The notes below the pieces were generated by a model. That model ran no database searches, was not told where the DNA came from, and worked only from the letters and a program-made list of their open reading frames with translations. From Ascarosepion bandense (lineage: Eukaryota > Mollusca > Cephalopoda > Sepiida > Sepiidae): a stretch of DNA of 64,000 nucleotides. Both the position numbers and the translations under genes were made by a program. This document shows positions 1-9,529 of the stretch, piece after piece; the first letter of the stretch is position 1; every line of letters starts with the position of its first letter. The stretch covers positions 1,421,001 to 1,485,000 of the forward strand of contig JBBBDQ010001124.1 of NCBI GenBank assembly GCA_037127315.1, read 5' to 3'.

Positions 1-204
1 GTATATTTTAGAACATGTACAAATTTTTTTATATATATATGTTACTAAAATGAATATATATTATACAAATAAATGCACAACTGTCTTTATTATAATAGAG
101 AGGATAATTCTGGGGTCAAATAGCATATTAGAGCTGAAGCATCTATTGCAACTATCCCATAGGACGCAAACTGTATTTTGGAATAAAAGGTGAGCCCAAA
201 TGAC
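1..204. other. AT-rich unassigned sequence at window edge
   Basis: AT-rich sequence without a coding or repeat signature I can name. The first 20 bases (a TTTTAGAACATGTAC motif) resemble the terminal arm of the small palindrome at 40257-40383, so the window may start inside a decayed relative of it. This is weak. Confidence 0.3.
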
Positions 205-935
205 AAATCCGAGATACCAAAATCAAACAAGGACAAAAATTCAAATATCTGACAAATTTACTAACAGAGGACAGAAAGTGCGACACTGAAATCCGAAGCA
301 GCATTGGGGCAGCCAAAGATGCATTATTAGTGGTACCATCTATAGATCATACCTGGGATTTATTAAGTGATGTGTTATAGAAGGATGCTGCGGATACCAT
401 GGACTGAGCATGTGAGCAAGTTTTAAAAAAATGAAAACAAAAAGAAACCTTATACATTAGTAAGAGATAGTTGAAATTTCTAAAACGCATAATGAGAAAA
501 AAGGCTTGGAAAATGTAATACTCACAGGTCAGATTGAAAGCAAGAGGGACACAACACATAAAATACTTCATGAGCTTGAGTAAATAGATGGTGGAACAGG
601 GTTTAGGAGAAATAGTAAAAAAAGAAAAAAATTGTTAAGAGCTATAAAAGACAGGAAATTGTGGAGAGCTATGATCATCTACATCCTGAGACAACATGAC
701 AGAAAAAGAATAAGCATAAGTGAATAGATGGTTGAACAGGGTTTAGGAGAAATAACGAAAAGAAAAAAATTTGATAAGAGCTATAAAAGACAGGAAATTG
801 TGGAGAGCCATGATCGCCGATATCCTGAGACAACATGACAGGAGAAATATTTAGGAGAAATATTTAAGAGTTATAGAAGACAGGAAATTATGGAGAGCCA
901 TGATTGTCTATATCCTGATGGGACAGTGTATATAT
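205..935 (+). mobile_element. L-A non-LTR retrotransposon relic, tail triplicated
   Basis: A decayed 3' part of the L-A reverse transcriptase ORF. Near 220-330 the frame reads like KYLTNLLTEDRK followed by a DTEIRSSIGAAKDA block, typical of the region just after the RT palm in RTE/Jockey-type elements. The reading then runs through the tail block (EGRRDRGRQR equivalent near 530-560). From about 590 the 3' segment GGGTTTAGGAGAAATA...ATGATC...ATCCTGAGACA occurs three times (about 590-715, 725-840, 845-935). Many stops and frameshifts; dead. Confidence 0.7.
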
Positions 936-1274
936 AAAAGAAGAGTTAAAATATAATTACTTATTTTTTTGCTTACTTACTTACCTATATACTTACACTA
1001 AGTCAAGTGGATGCAGCGACAGTTTAGGTTTGGGGATCAGTGATATGAACCTTAGATATTTTGAGATCAAAGTACGTGAGGAAACCATGACACCTAACCT
1101 TGATGGGAAATGTATTCCACCATTAGCCATTTCCTCCTCACTCATATTTCAGGTCTTCATATTTTCCCAACTTCTGATTGTAGCTCTGTTGTCATGAGTA
1201 CCATCACCCATTAGGGTTGTAAAGACACCATATTTATTCCAGCCACAGTAACAGTGTGTGCATTTAGAGCAGGG
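936..1274. other. Unassigned sequence
   Basis: No coding signature and no clear match to the other repeat families in this window. It holds a short (ACTT)n-like run near 970-1000. It separates two L-A relics that lie in the same orientation. Confidence 0.3.
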
Positions 1275-1562
1275 TTAGCCTGACAGAGCCTGTCCCTCTT
1301 CAGGTTGGCTTTGAACAATTTCCTCACAGATAAAAAAGATATGAGGCAACAGAAATTTGAAATCTACAGAAGGATGCTGAGAATACCACAGTCTGAACAT
1401 GTGAGCAACAGTGAAGTTTTAAGAATAATGGAAACAAAAAAGAACACTTATTTATAGAATCATAAATTTCTAGAGTGCATAATGAGGAAAGAGAATTTGG
1501 AAAGAATGACACTCACAAGATATATTGAAAGCAACAGAGAAAGAGGAAACCAACAAATTAAG
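1275..1562 (+). mobile_element. L-A retrotransposon relic
   Basis: Decayed copy of the L-A C-terminal region. It matches the intact copies near 17.7 and 59.7 kb in order: FYRRML equivalent (1366-1382), HVSNSEVLRIMETKK-like stretch (1395-1440), then MRKENLERMTLT (1482-1520). Truncated before the tail. The frame is broken near 1450. Confidence 0.65.
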
Positions 1563-1710
1563 TTAGGTAAGTTTTCCACCAACTACACTACATCAAAGCA
1601 AGAGAACCCAGTTATCCTTATTATTCAACCCATAATTGGGGGTAGAAGAGATGAATTTGTATTTTTCCTGAGGGTATTTGGGCAATGAAACTCCTACAGA
1701 AAATAGTAAA
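1563..1710. other. Unassigned spacer
   Basis: Short unassigned stretch between an L-A relic and S1 dimer A. No feature seen. Confidence 0.3.
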
Positions 1711-2334
1711 GTCAGTCAGTTAAGTGCCGTATGTGATACATGCTTGGGCAATCATGTCTCGAAAGAGACATGACTGACTGGGCAGAAGATTATCCTGCAG
1801 TAGGTTGCCATTGCTTTCTGCAGTAGAATGATTACCAGCCAAGGCTATAGAACCCAATCTGTCCTGTTATTTAACTCATAGCTGGAAGGAGAAGCGATAG
1901 ATTATATTGCATTATTACATTAAGTATACTTAGTAGGGGATCAGTTTATTACTTCATAACAATAGAAAACCCGCTCCCCCACTTTATGCCTGGTACAAGT
2001 TTTAATTATGTTTCCAACTATTATATTCAGTCAGTCAGTTAAGTGCCATAAGTGTTGCATGCTTTGGCGATCATGTCTCGAAAGAGACATGACTGACTGG
2101 GCAGAAGATTATCCTGCAGTAGGTTGCCATTGCTTTCTGCAGTAGACTGGTTGCCAGCCAAGGCTATAGAACCCAATCTGTCCTGTTATTTAACCCATAA
2201 CTGGATGGAAGAGAGGGATTAATACCTTTCCCAATGGTATTTGTGCGTAAGTAAATGTAAGGAGTTTAATTGGAATTCAAACTCGGCTCCCCGATTTGTC
2301 ATTCTGCTACGATATCCACTGCACCACAATGCAG
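1711..2334 (-). mobile_element. S1 SINE dimer A with H palindrome linker
   Basis: Two S1 SINE units in tandem on the minus strand. Unit 1 (about 1711-1915) lacks its tRNA-like head; unit 2 (about 2029-2334) is full length, with tail GTCAGTCAGTTAAGTGCC at its left and head at its right (GATATCCACTGCACCA is the reverse complement of the TGGTGCAGTGGATATC A box). Between them lie a palindrome (1936-1988, GGGGGATCAGTT...CCCCCACTTTATG) and a linker ending AACTATTATATTC. The same arrangement occurs at 3.6, 16.6 and 39.2 kb. No clear flanking direct repeat here. Confidence 0.8.
1934..1990. repeat. H palindrome in dimer A
   Basis: Imperfect roughly 55 bp inverted repeat, arms GGGGATCAGTTTATTA and (reverse) GGGGGAGCGGGTTTTC-like, ending in CACTTTATGCC. 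It is the left-truncated form found in all S1 dimers; fuller H copies are at 17.5, 34.4 and 63.6 kb. Confidence 0.7.
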
Positions 2335-3104
2335 AATTGATAGAAGGCAGTACTGAAAAGTGGCTTATTCAGTGCTTATTAGTTTGGGTGCAGAGCACAA
2401 GAATGGGATACCCAATGAGGATTGAATTTCTTACTTAGCCATAATGGACTGTGGAACGAATTTGCTAACCATTTCACCATGAGAATATACAATGACAATA
2501 TCTGCTAGTTACTTAAAAAGTATAGTTCAGTTCTGAAACATGTCACATGTGCAGAACATCCAATAAGAATTGACCTGACTATACTGTAGTATGGATCTCC
2601 AATACTAGCTTAAGTATTGCAACATAATGCACTAACTTGACAGGAACTAATAAGAAAGATTATTTGCCTATTTTTATAGGCTGTAAGCAACCTTGCACTT
2701 GAGTCAAGCCAATCAGAACATGAAATCACCAAAGCAAAGATTCTAAAACAATCTTGCACATTACACAAATTCTGATTGGTCAGTTATTGACTCTTATAGT
2801 AGCCATGTTTTTTTGTTTTTATTTCTCATGAGAAAAATGAATACTCTTTGCATACCGACAAGGTTTTTAAAGTATCTTTAGGTACGAGCTATCAAAATTT
2901 ATAGTGTTTTTTTTATGTTATTTCCCTTCAAGGTGCAAGCATTCATAGTTCAGTAGATTCATTTTTTTATTATCCATAAAGTGCTATGGCATTTTGGGAA
3001 AGATAATGGAGTTTTTTCCAGGTACTGTGTCCATGATTTGAAATTTCAAGTTTTTTTTTTCTTTCACCTAGATTAATTGTGACTCAATGCTAGAGAGCAC
3101 AATT
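2335..3104. other. Unassigned AT-rich sequence
   Basis: No ORF or family signature. A small inverted repeat, CCAATCAGAA near 2709 and TTCTGATTGG near 2771, encloses about 50 bp. Similar CCAATCAGAA words occur near 5910. Nothing else seen. Confidence 0.3.
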
Positions 3105-3615
3105 TATTTTGCTATTTTACCCATAGCTGGAAAAGAAGAGATGGGTTCATACCTTTTTCATGAGCATTAGTATAGAAGTGGATGTAATTGACTAGCCCAG
3201 TAGGTGAACTTGACTTTTATTTCATTATTTAACCCATAACTGGGGGGAAATAGATGGATTCATACCTTTCCCAAGAGCATGAATGTGGAAGTGAATGTAA
3301 TTGACTAGGCCAGAAGGTGAACTTGGTTCACTTATTTGACTTGGAGCCTAATCTATTTTGTTATTTAACCCATAGATGAGGGAAAAGAGATGGGTTCATA
3401 TCTTTCTCAAGAGCATAGTATGAAAATGAATATTGATTAACTTGGCCAGAAGGTGAACTTGGCTTGCTTGTTAATTTTACTTAGAGCCCAATCTATTTTG
3501 TTCTTTAACCCACAGATGGGGAGAAGAGATGGATCTATACGTTACCCATGAGCATTAATGTGGATGTGAATGTAATTGACTAGGCCTGATGTTGAATTTG
3601 GCTCATTGATGACAC
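3105..3615 (-). repeat. Tandem array derived from the middle of S1
   Basis: Four imperfect tandem units (anchors TTTAACCCATA at about 3117, 3228, 3364 and 3502, spacing 111-138 bp). Each unit holds an S1 core reading CCCATAGCTGG...GAGATGG(G/A)TTCATACCTTTC...GAATGTAATTGACTAGGCCAGAAGGTGAACTTGG. The last part is not in ordinary S1, so this is a diverged S1 relative amplified in place. It lies directly before S1 dimer B. Confidence 0.65.
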
Positions 3616-3645
3616 TTCCCAGTCTGTTAAACCATTACATTAAAA

Positions 3646-4257
3646 CAGTCAGTTAAGTGCCATACGTGATACACACTTTGGGCAATCATGTCTTGAAAGA
3701 GACATGACTAACTGGGCAGAAGATTATCCCGCAGTAGGTTGCCATTGCTTTCTGCAGTAGACTGCTTGCCAGCCAAGGCTATAGAACCCAATCTGTCCTG
3801 TTATTTGACTCATAACTAGAGGGAAAAGAGATGTATTATATTACTATGTAGTAATTAGAGGGGGATCAGTTTATTATTTCATAACAATAGAAAACCGATC
3901 CCCCACTTTATGACCAGACAAAGTTTTAATTATGTTTCCAACTATTATATTCGGTCAGTCAGTCAGTTAAGTGCCATATGTGAGACATGCTTTGAGCGAT
4001 CATATCTCGAAAGAGACATGACTGACTGGGCAGAAGATTATCCCGCACTAGGTTGCCATTGCTTTCTGCAGTAGACTGGTTGCCAGTCAAGGCTATAGAA
4101 CCCAATCTGTCCTATTGTTTAACTCATAACTGGATGGAAGAGATGGATTAATACCTTTCCCAAGGGTATTTGTGAGTAAGTGAATGCAAGGAATCCAACT
4201 GGAATTCGAACTCGGCTCCCCGATTTGTCATTCCGAGTTACCCCACCAGGCACATCT
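3646..4257 (-). mobile_element. S1 SINE dimer B with flanking direct repeat
   Basis: Same architecture as dimer A: headless S1 unit (3646-3850), H palindrome (about 3858-3912), linker, full S1 unit (about 3955-4257). An 11 bp direct repeat, TTACATTAAAA, lies at 3635-3645 and again at 4258-4268, exactly outside the whole dimer. That is the pattern of a target-site duplication and shows that the dimer inserted as one unit. The tRNA-like head end is slightly scrambled (CCCCACCAGG). Confidence 0.85.
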
Positions 4258-4268
4258 TTACATTAAAA

Positions 4269-4714
4269 GCACATCCCAAATTTACCATACTAATTATAAA
4301 ATGTTCAAAATAAAGTGGCCATAATATAATGCCTTAATTGTAGAATATATATAGTGGTTATCTGCTGTTGGATGATAAGCGATATTTCCATGTCGACAAG
4401 TATGATGTTAAATTCTTTAGACATTTGACTAGATAATTATTCAGATTAAGACTCATCCTGACTGGGGAAATTAAATTCTTCCAAACGCAGTAATAATTTG
4501 AACAAGAACCTGCTTCTTGCTCTGGATAATGAGTTTTAGTTTTTTCACATTCTTCTAATAACAACAAAAGTTATAATGATGTCTATATTTAACTGAGATA
4601 ATATTTAAAAAGAGAACTCCTCCAAATACCAGATCATTTAGAAATGTCTACAAAGCTAGTTCAGAGAAGCACATAGCCAAAGTAGTTTGACCCACAGTAA
4701 GGATTAAACTCTCT
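4269..4714. other. Unassigned AT-rich sequence
   Basis: AT-rich sequence without recognisable coding potential. The open frame of about 69 codons on the minus strand has no family signature. Confidence 0.3.
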
Positions 4715-4950
4715 CTTCTTGCAACAGTGTGCAAGATATTTTTGCCATATATTGGAAAGAGTTTAGGTAATGATAAACAGATTGGTTGAGGTATATCACT
4801 GTATTGGAGTGTAACATTATTTTTAATAAAACAATAAAAATATAATCAAAATGTTGATATTCCACACTACTTCAAATAAAAGGTTGGGAAAGAAACTTTT
4901 TTCAACATTGAAAAGAATAATAACAGCTACCAGACTTGAAAAACCTATTT
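4715..4950 (+). repeat. R9 dispersed repeat copy
   Basis: Matches the R9 units at 7.5-8.2 kb: TGTTGATATTCCACACTACT, AAATAAAAGGTTGGGAAAGAAAC, then TACCAGACTTGAAAAACC. Its left part (CAACAGTGTGCAAGATATTTTTGCC) recurs at about 5703. No coding capacity; class unknown. Confidence 0.6.
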
Positions 4951-5672
4951 TTTTTTTTTTTTTTAATCATATCACCCCGAGCAAGGCGGTAACGCCACTG
5001 AAGCGCAGGGGGCTACATAGGAGTGAAAAGATTGGAAAAGAGAAAGCCGCAAACCACATCCTGAACAAGGGATGAGCCTCTTCACCTGTTCAATAGACGT
5101 GGGTGGAGTGTGAACCGGGCGATAGTTTAGTCTATCTACTCCAATTGAAAAAAAAAGAAAAAAGTGAAAAGATTGGAAAAGAGAAAGCCAGAAACCACAT
5201 CCTAAACAGGGAACAAGGGATGAGCCTCTAAACCTGTTTAATAGACGTGGGTGGAGTGTGAACCAGGCGATAGTTTAGTCTGTCTACTGCAATTGAAAAA
5301 AAAATAAATAAATGTGAAAAGATTGGAAAAGAGAAAGCTGGAAACCACATCCTAAACAGGGAACAAGGGATGAGCCTCTTCACCTGTTCAATAGACGTAG
5401 GTGGAGTGTGAACTGGGCAATAGTTTAGTCTATCTACTCCAATTGAAAAAAAAAATAAATAAATAAATAAAAGAAAAGTGAAAAGATTGAAAAAGAGAAA
5501 GCCGGAAACCACATCCTAAACAGGGAACAAGGGATGAGCCTCTACACCTGTACAATAGACATGGGTGGAGTGTGAACCAGGCGATAGTTTAGTCTATCTC
5601 CTCCAATTAAAAAAAAAATAAAATAAAAAAAAGTGAAAAGATTGGAAAAGAGAAAGCCGCAAACCACATCCT
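4951..5672 (-). repeat. Tandem array of T elements (about five units)
   Basis: The left unit is a complete T element on the minus strand: poly-T, TCATATCACCCC-type tail, GCAAGGCGGTAACGCC, AGGGGGCTACATAGGAGTG, then a body ending at ACTCCAATTG. The body alone then repeats: anchors GTGAAAAGATTGG at about 5023, 5164, 5314, 5478 and 5633 (spacing 141-164 bp), separated by A-rich linkers. The last unit stops at CATCCTAA near 5672. Only the first unit has the L-B-like 3' tail, so the array grew by tandem duplication rather than repeated insertion. Confidence 0.8.
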
Positions 5673-5694
5673 AATAAACCTTAAAAAACAAAAA

Positions 5695-5860
5695 TGTATC
5701 ACAACAGTGTACAAGATATTTTTGTCATATATCAGACATAGAGTAGATGATGATTGTTCTTAAATTAGTTGAGAACATAGCCATGGTTGTGGTGGAGTGA
5801 ATAATTTTATGTTATCTTTAATTTGAATAAAATTAAGATAACAGGTTATAAGGAATTGAA
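5695..5860 (+). repeat. Partial R9 repeat
   Basis: ACAACAGTGTACAAGATATTTTTGTC and the following sequence match the start of the R9 copy at 4715. The T array at 4951-5672 therefore sits between two R9 pieces. Confidence 0.45.
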
Positions 5861-6062
5861 TTTTGTCATTCATCTTTTCTCACCAATGAGAAGAGAAATT
5901 CAATTCTTTTTTAACCAATCAGAAGCTAAATGTTTAATTCTCTTTTTTTCTTTTTTTTTTTTTTTTACCAAACCAGAATTTTGATCCTTGTAATCAATCA
6001 GAAAATAGAGATATTGCCATCCAGTCAAAAAGTTGTTCATCAGAATCTTTTTTTAAACAAAT
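5860..6062. other. Unassigned sequence with poly-T
   Basis: Low-complexity T-rich run at about 5943-5966 and an AACCAATCAGAAG word near 5914. Nothing else seen. Confidence 0.3.
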
Positions 6063-6450
6063 TTTCAGATCAAGAAGAGACTTGAGGTAAGAGCAAAGTG
6101 GTTCTACAGAAGGATATTGAGAATAACACGAACAAAAATGTAAGCAATGATGAAGTATGAGAGTAAATGGAAACAAAATAAACACCTATACTTAATGAAA
6201 GAGATAATTGAAATTTCTAAGGAACACAATGAGATGAGAGGAAAATTTGTCACCCACAAGACAGATTGAAGGCAAGAGGAATAGATAAAAAAAAACACAT
6301 AACCTATTTAGCGAGTTCAAGTAAATGGAGAGTAACACAAAGTTCAGGAGAAATAATAAAAAGACAAGATTTATTAAGGGTTACAAAGGATGGAAAATTG
6401 TGAAGAGCCATGATCACCCAAATTCTGAAGAGACACAGCACATAAAAGAA
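6063..6450 (+). mobile_element. L-A retrotransposon relic to 3' end
   Basis: Decayed copy running from the KMRTKLEVRAKWFYRRML-like region (6065-6120) through the ETK block, the RLIEGKRN block (6265-6290) and the tail (GAGCCATGATC...CACATAAAAGAA near 6405-6450). Stops and frameshifts throughout. The end at CACATAAAAGAA corresponds to the GGGCACATAGAAGAAGAA tail of intact copies. Confidence 0.65.
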
Positions 6451-6717
6451 ACTTCTTTTGAAATTACAAATATTTAAACTGGTCGACTCAATTTCATATA
6501 TTTTGCATTAGTGTTTCAACATTTCTACTGAAATGTATATTCAGCACAACAATGACCTTTTCCAGGCGTTGTTTTTTTTTTAAGTTTTTTTTTATTGCTG
6601 ATCACATGATCAGCATTTAAATTCATCACACTTAGAATACTATGTTGTAGGCCACTTAACTGCTGCTTTAATCATTTGCTTCTAACACAATCATTTTATC
6701 AGTTATTGATAATACAG
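6451..6717. other. Unassigned sequence
   Basis: No signature seen. A GCTGATCACATGATCAGC palindrome lies at about 6597-6614. Confidence 0.3.
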
Positions 6718-6900
6718 GAGGCGCGGTTGAGTATTGGATAGCAGCTCAGACTGAGGAATCAAAGAGCCGAGTTCAAATTCCAGTCAAGTTTTTTTTACAT
6801 TCACTTACACACAGATACCTTTGAGAAAGTTATGAATTCATCTCTTCTTTCCCAGCAATTCGTAAATAGCCTTGAGTGTCAACCAGTCTAGGAAAAGTAC
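6718..6900 (+). mobile_element. S1 SINE relic
   Basis: Diverged S1 head and body: TATTGGATAGCAGCTCAGACTG (A-box region), AGCCGAGTTCAAATTCC (B box), then ACACACAGATACCTTTGAGAAAG and CCAGTCTAGG. The 3' (CTGA)n end is missing. Confidence 0.6.
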
Positions 6901-7304
6901 AACTCTTAATTTAAAACCTCCAATGATGGGTTAGATAAACTCACCAACTCACAATTATCTAAACAGGGTGAATACGGCTACACTTCTGTAAACGTGGTCA
7001 AACAAGCGTTGGGTGGGGATTCCTCCAACAAAAGTGTGAAGGCACTGAAACAGAATCTGGAATATGTAGGTAATGTTTCAATTCATTTTATGGCGAATTT
7101 TGCTACTGATCTACGGAATCAATCAACTCTTTTTTTTGTTTTTTAAAATCAAATTATGCTTCGACCTTTTACATATCCCTTCTTCTTTGCGACTCATCCT
7201 TTCATGACATAAGCAATGATGGCTTGCCACAACTTGCAACCCTTCACACACATATGATGAGAATATTTATTTCCCTACACAAAGGTCTCTATTGTACTTT
7301 ATTC
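6901..7304. other. Unassigned sequence
   Basis: No coding or repeat family recognised. The part around 6975-7070 is less AT-rich than its surroundings but has no open frame of note. Confidence 0.3.
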
Positions 7305-7420
7305 TGTTTACTACTGGATGCGTGAGTTGCATAATGGTTGTTAGGGCCGAAAGTGGAAGTCAAGTTCAAATATCAGCCTTGTCCACATTTTGAGAAAGTG
7401 AAGCCTGCAGGTCTTCACAA
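7305..7420 (+). mobile_element. Possible tRNA-like SINE head
   Basis: GAGTTGCATAATGGTTG...AAGTCAAGTTCAAATATCAG resembles the A-box/B-box spacing of the S1 head, followed by TTTTGAGAAAGTGAAG. Too diverged to assign firmly. Confidence 0.3.
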
Positions 7421-7529
7421 AGACCATTCTTCTTCAAACCTTTCAGACTGGTGCTACAGATTCACAAACAAATAATGCTACCAAATAATAAAAACCACAT
7501 TGCTTGAGGACTTTCAACAACATTAACAA

Positions 7530-8229
7530 CTAAAATGTATAGCAAAGAGAAATTATTGACATAATCAAGATGTTGATATTACACATTGCTTCAAAGAAAA
7601 GTTTAGGAAAGAAACCCTTAACAATATTGGAAAGAGTTATAACAATTACAGAACTTGAAAAGCCCATTTTTCTGAAAAATTGTTTTAAGAAACAGATTGG
7701 TTGAGGTATATCAGTGTATTGGAGTGTAACATTATTTTTAATAAAACAATAAAAGAAAATAATCAAAATGTTGATATTCCACACTACTTCAAATAAAAGG
7801 TTGGGAAGGAAACCCCTTTCAACATTGGAAAGAATGATGATGGCTACTAGACTTGAATAACCTATTTTCCTGAAAATACAAAAATACTGTCACTACAAAA
7901 TCCCAAACGAAGAACTGTATCAGATAATGAAAACCATATCATTTGAGGACTTTCAACAACAGTAACAACTAAAATGTATAGTACATGCAACCCAAAGAGA
8001 AAGTAATGGCATAATCAAGATGTTGATATTACACACTACTTGAAACAAAAGATTAGGAAAGAAACCCGAACAATACTGAACTTGAGAAGCCTATTTTTCT
8101 GAAAAATTGTTTTAAGGAACAGATTGGTTTAAGTATATCAGTGTATTAGAGTGTAACGTTGTCCTTAATAAAATAATAAAAAAATAATCAAAATGTTGAT
8201 ATTCCACAAATATACTTCAAAATAAAAAG
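7530..8229 (+). repeat. R9 repeat array
   Basis: Four R9 copies in direct orientation, with TGTTGATATT(C/A)CACA anchors at about 7571, 7770, 8021 and 8194. Each continues CTTCAAATAAAAGGTT(G/A)GGAA(G/A)GAAACCC, then GACTTGAA(A/T)AACC or AGCCTATTTTTCTGAAAAATTG, and some add GGAACAGATTGGTTGAGGTAT. The copies differ by many substitutions, so the array is old. Class unknown; no ORF. Confidence 0.6.
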
Positions 8230-8350
8230 TCTTACGACCTATCACGTTGAATACACCAGTTCTTGCTCAATCACCGAAGTTAAGCAACGTTGAGCCTGGT
8301 CAGTACTTAGATGGTGACCGCTTGGGAATACCAGGTACTGTAAGCGTCTA
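8230..8350 (+). pseudogene. 5S rRNA-like sequence, copy 1
   Basis: About 120 bp colinear with animal 5S rRNA: TATCACGTTGAATACACC, GATCACCGAAGTTAAGCAAC (A box region), CTGGTCAGTACTTAGATGG, GACCGCTTGGGAATACCAGG. One G is missing in the GATGGGTGACCG C box. It differs from a typical animal 5S (from memory) at roughly one base in six, so I call it a pseudogene. It is followed by a 16 bp linker (AGTGACAGATGTGTGT) and a second 5S-like copy. Confidence 0.75.
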
Positions 8351-8365
8351 GTGACAGATGTGTGT

Positions 8366-8880
8366 GCTTACGGCCATATCACGTTGAATACACTGGTTCT
8401 CGCTCGATCACTGAAGTTAAGCAACGTTGAGCCTGGTCAGTACTTAGATGGGTGACCGCTTGAGAATACCAGGTGCTGTAAGCGTTTAGTGACGGATATC
8501 CATCGTGGTGCAGTGGATATCAGCTCGGAAAGAGAAATCGGTGAGCCGAGTTCAAATTCCAGTTGAATACCCTGTATTTACTTAAGCACTGGTACCCTTG
8601 GGAAAGGTATTAATCTGTCCCTTCCCTCCAGTTATGAGTTAAGTAACCAGGGGTACGACTTGGGGACCCTGCCCTTAAAAAAACAAATCCCAATGAATCT
8701 TGATACTCGAAAAGAAAAATGTATCACTGAACACAAAAACTTATATAAACAACAATAAATTATTGAAAGAAAAAGGTATTACCAGCAATAAATAAAGTTT
8801 AGTTGGCAATAAATGACCTGCCGAGGTTGATATGCCATAAAAACAAAACAACCAAACAACCAATCAAAATAAAGGTTAGG
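8366..8880 (+). mobile_element. 5S-tRNA-E composite SINE, copy 1
   Basis: Three joined parts. (1) 8366-8486: 5S-like head with intact AAGTTAAGCAACG and GATGGGTGACCG boxes; first bases GCTTAC can pair with GTAAGC at its end, so helix I is kept. (2) 8500-8660: S1-like part with TGGTGCAGTGGATATC (A box) and GAGTTCAAATTCC (B box), then CCCTTGGGAAAGGTATTAATC. (3) 8680-8880: tail including AAAGGTATTACCAGCAATAAAT and GGTTGATATGCCATAAAAACAAAAC, which resembles the reversed 5' end of element E. A colinear copy lies at 23338-23815, so this is a family, not a chance junction. Confidence 0.8.
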
Positions 8881-9480
8881 AAGGAAGCCTCTTTCAGTAC
8901 TGGAAAGAGCTTGAGTTTTGTTTAACGGCATATCAACACCTCTGTGGGTTATTTAATGCCAAAAAGGTGGGGTTTTTAAGGTATTTTTTTCATGTTCAGT
9001 TATAGTGAGAAGGTTGTTTTAGTTAGATTTTAATGAAATTTTTTTGTTTTTATTATTTTTTAATTTGAGAAAGGTGAAAATGTTTTCAAATTTTGTAATC
9101 AAAAATGTTTTGCTGAGAATAATTTTTTTTCTTCAAAAATATCTATTTTTATGTATATATTTTTATAAAAGTCTATTTTTATACTTTCGTGGTATTTTGA
9201 TCCCCTTCTTGGGTGGGGGTTACTACTTGCTGATAGATGGGACCCTAACAGGTGCTATCCATCCGGGTCAGGGTGGACCTTGGAACAACACCAATTAAGA
9301 GGTAGTTCCATGCTCCTCACAACCTCCCAATCAGAAGACTTGCTGTTGGATGCAGTTTACCATCACTGGAAAGAATAGTAACAGCTACTGAAAATTGTTT
9401 TTAGCAAAAGATTCTATAAATTTCAACCAACAATGGTATTGTCTGATTGATCAAAAAATGCTAAATGTTTCCTTATAAGG
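8870..9480 (+). repeat. R9 copy split by element E
   Basis: Left part (AAATAAAGGTTAGGAAGGAAGCC, CAGTACTGGAAAGA) and right part (ACTGGAAAGAATAGTAACAGC, then AAGATTCTATAAATTTCAACC and CCTTATAAGGAAAC) form one R9 repeat interrupted by E at 8909-9364. Confidence 0.6.
8909..9364 (+). mobile_element. E retroposon, copy 1, with target-site duplication
   Basis: Starts TTGAGTTTTGTTTAACGGCATATCAACACC, has AATGCCAAAAAGGTGGGG, a TTTTTGAA-rich middle, then GGGTCAGGGTGGACC, AGAGGTAGTTCCATGCTCC, AACCTCCCAATCAGA and ends GCAGTTTACCATC. Flanked by a perfect 10 bp repeat ACTGGAAAGA (8899-8908 and 9365-9374) inside an R9 element, so it is a discrete inserted unit of about 456 bp. No poly-A tail. The open frame within has no recognised domain. 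Class unknown; size and target repeat suit a retroposon. Confidence 0.75.
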
Positions 9481-9529
9481 AAACAGCTAATATCATCTTT
9501 ACCATTATCATTATCTTTGAAAGACATGA

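Noticed and set aside
5228..5512. 94-codon minus-strand frame with internal repeats
   Set aside because: It is a reading through tandem T elements, which are non-coding.
8230..8486. Functional tandem 5S rRNA genes
   Set aside because: Both copies are diverged; copy 1 has a damaged C box; the second continues into a SINE, and no T-run terminator follows the 5S part.
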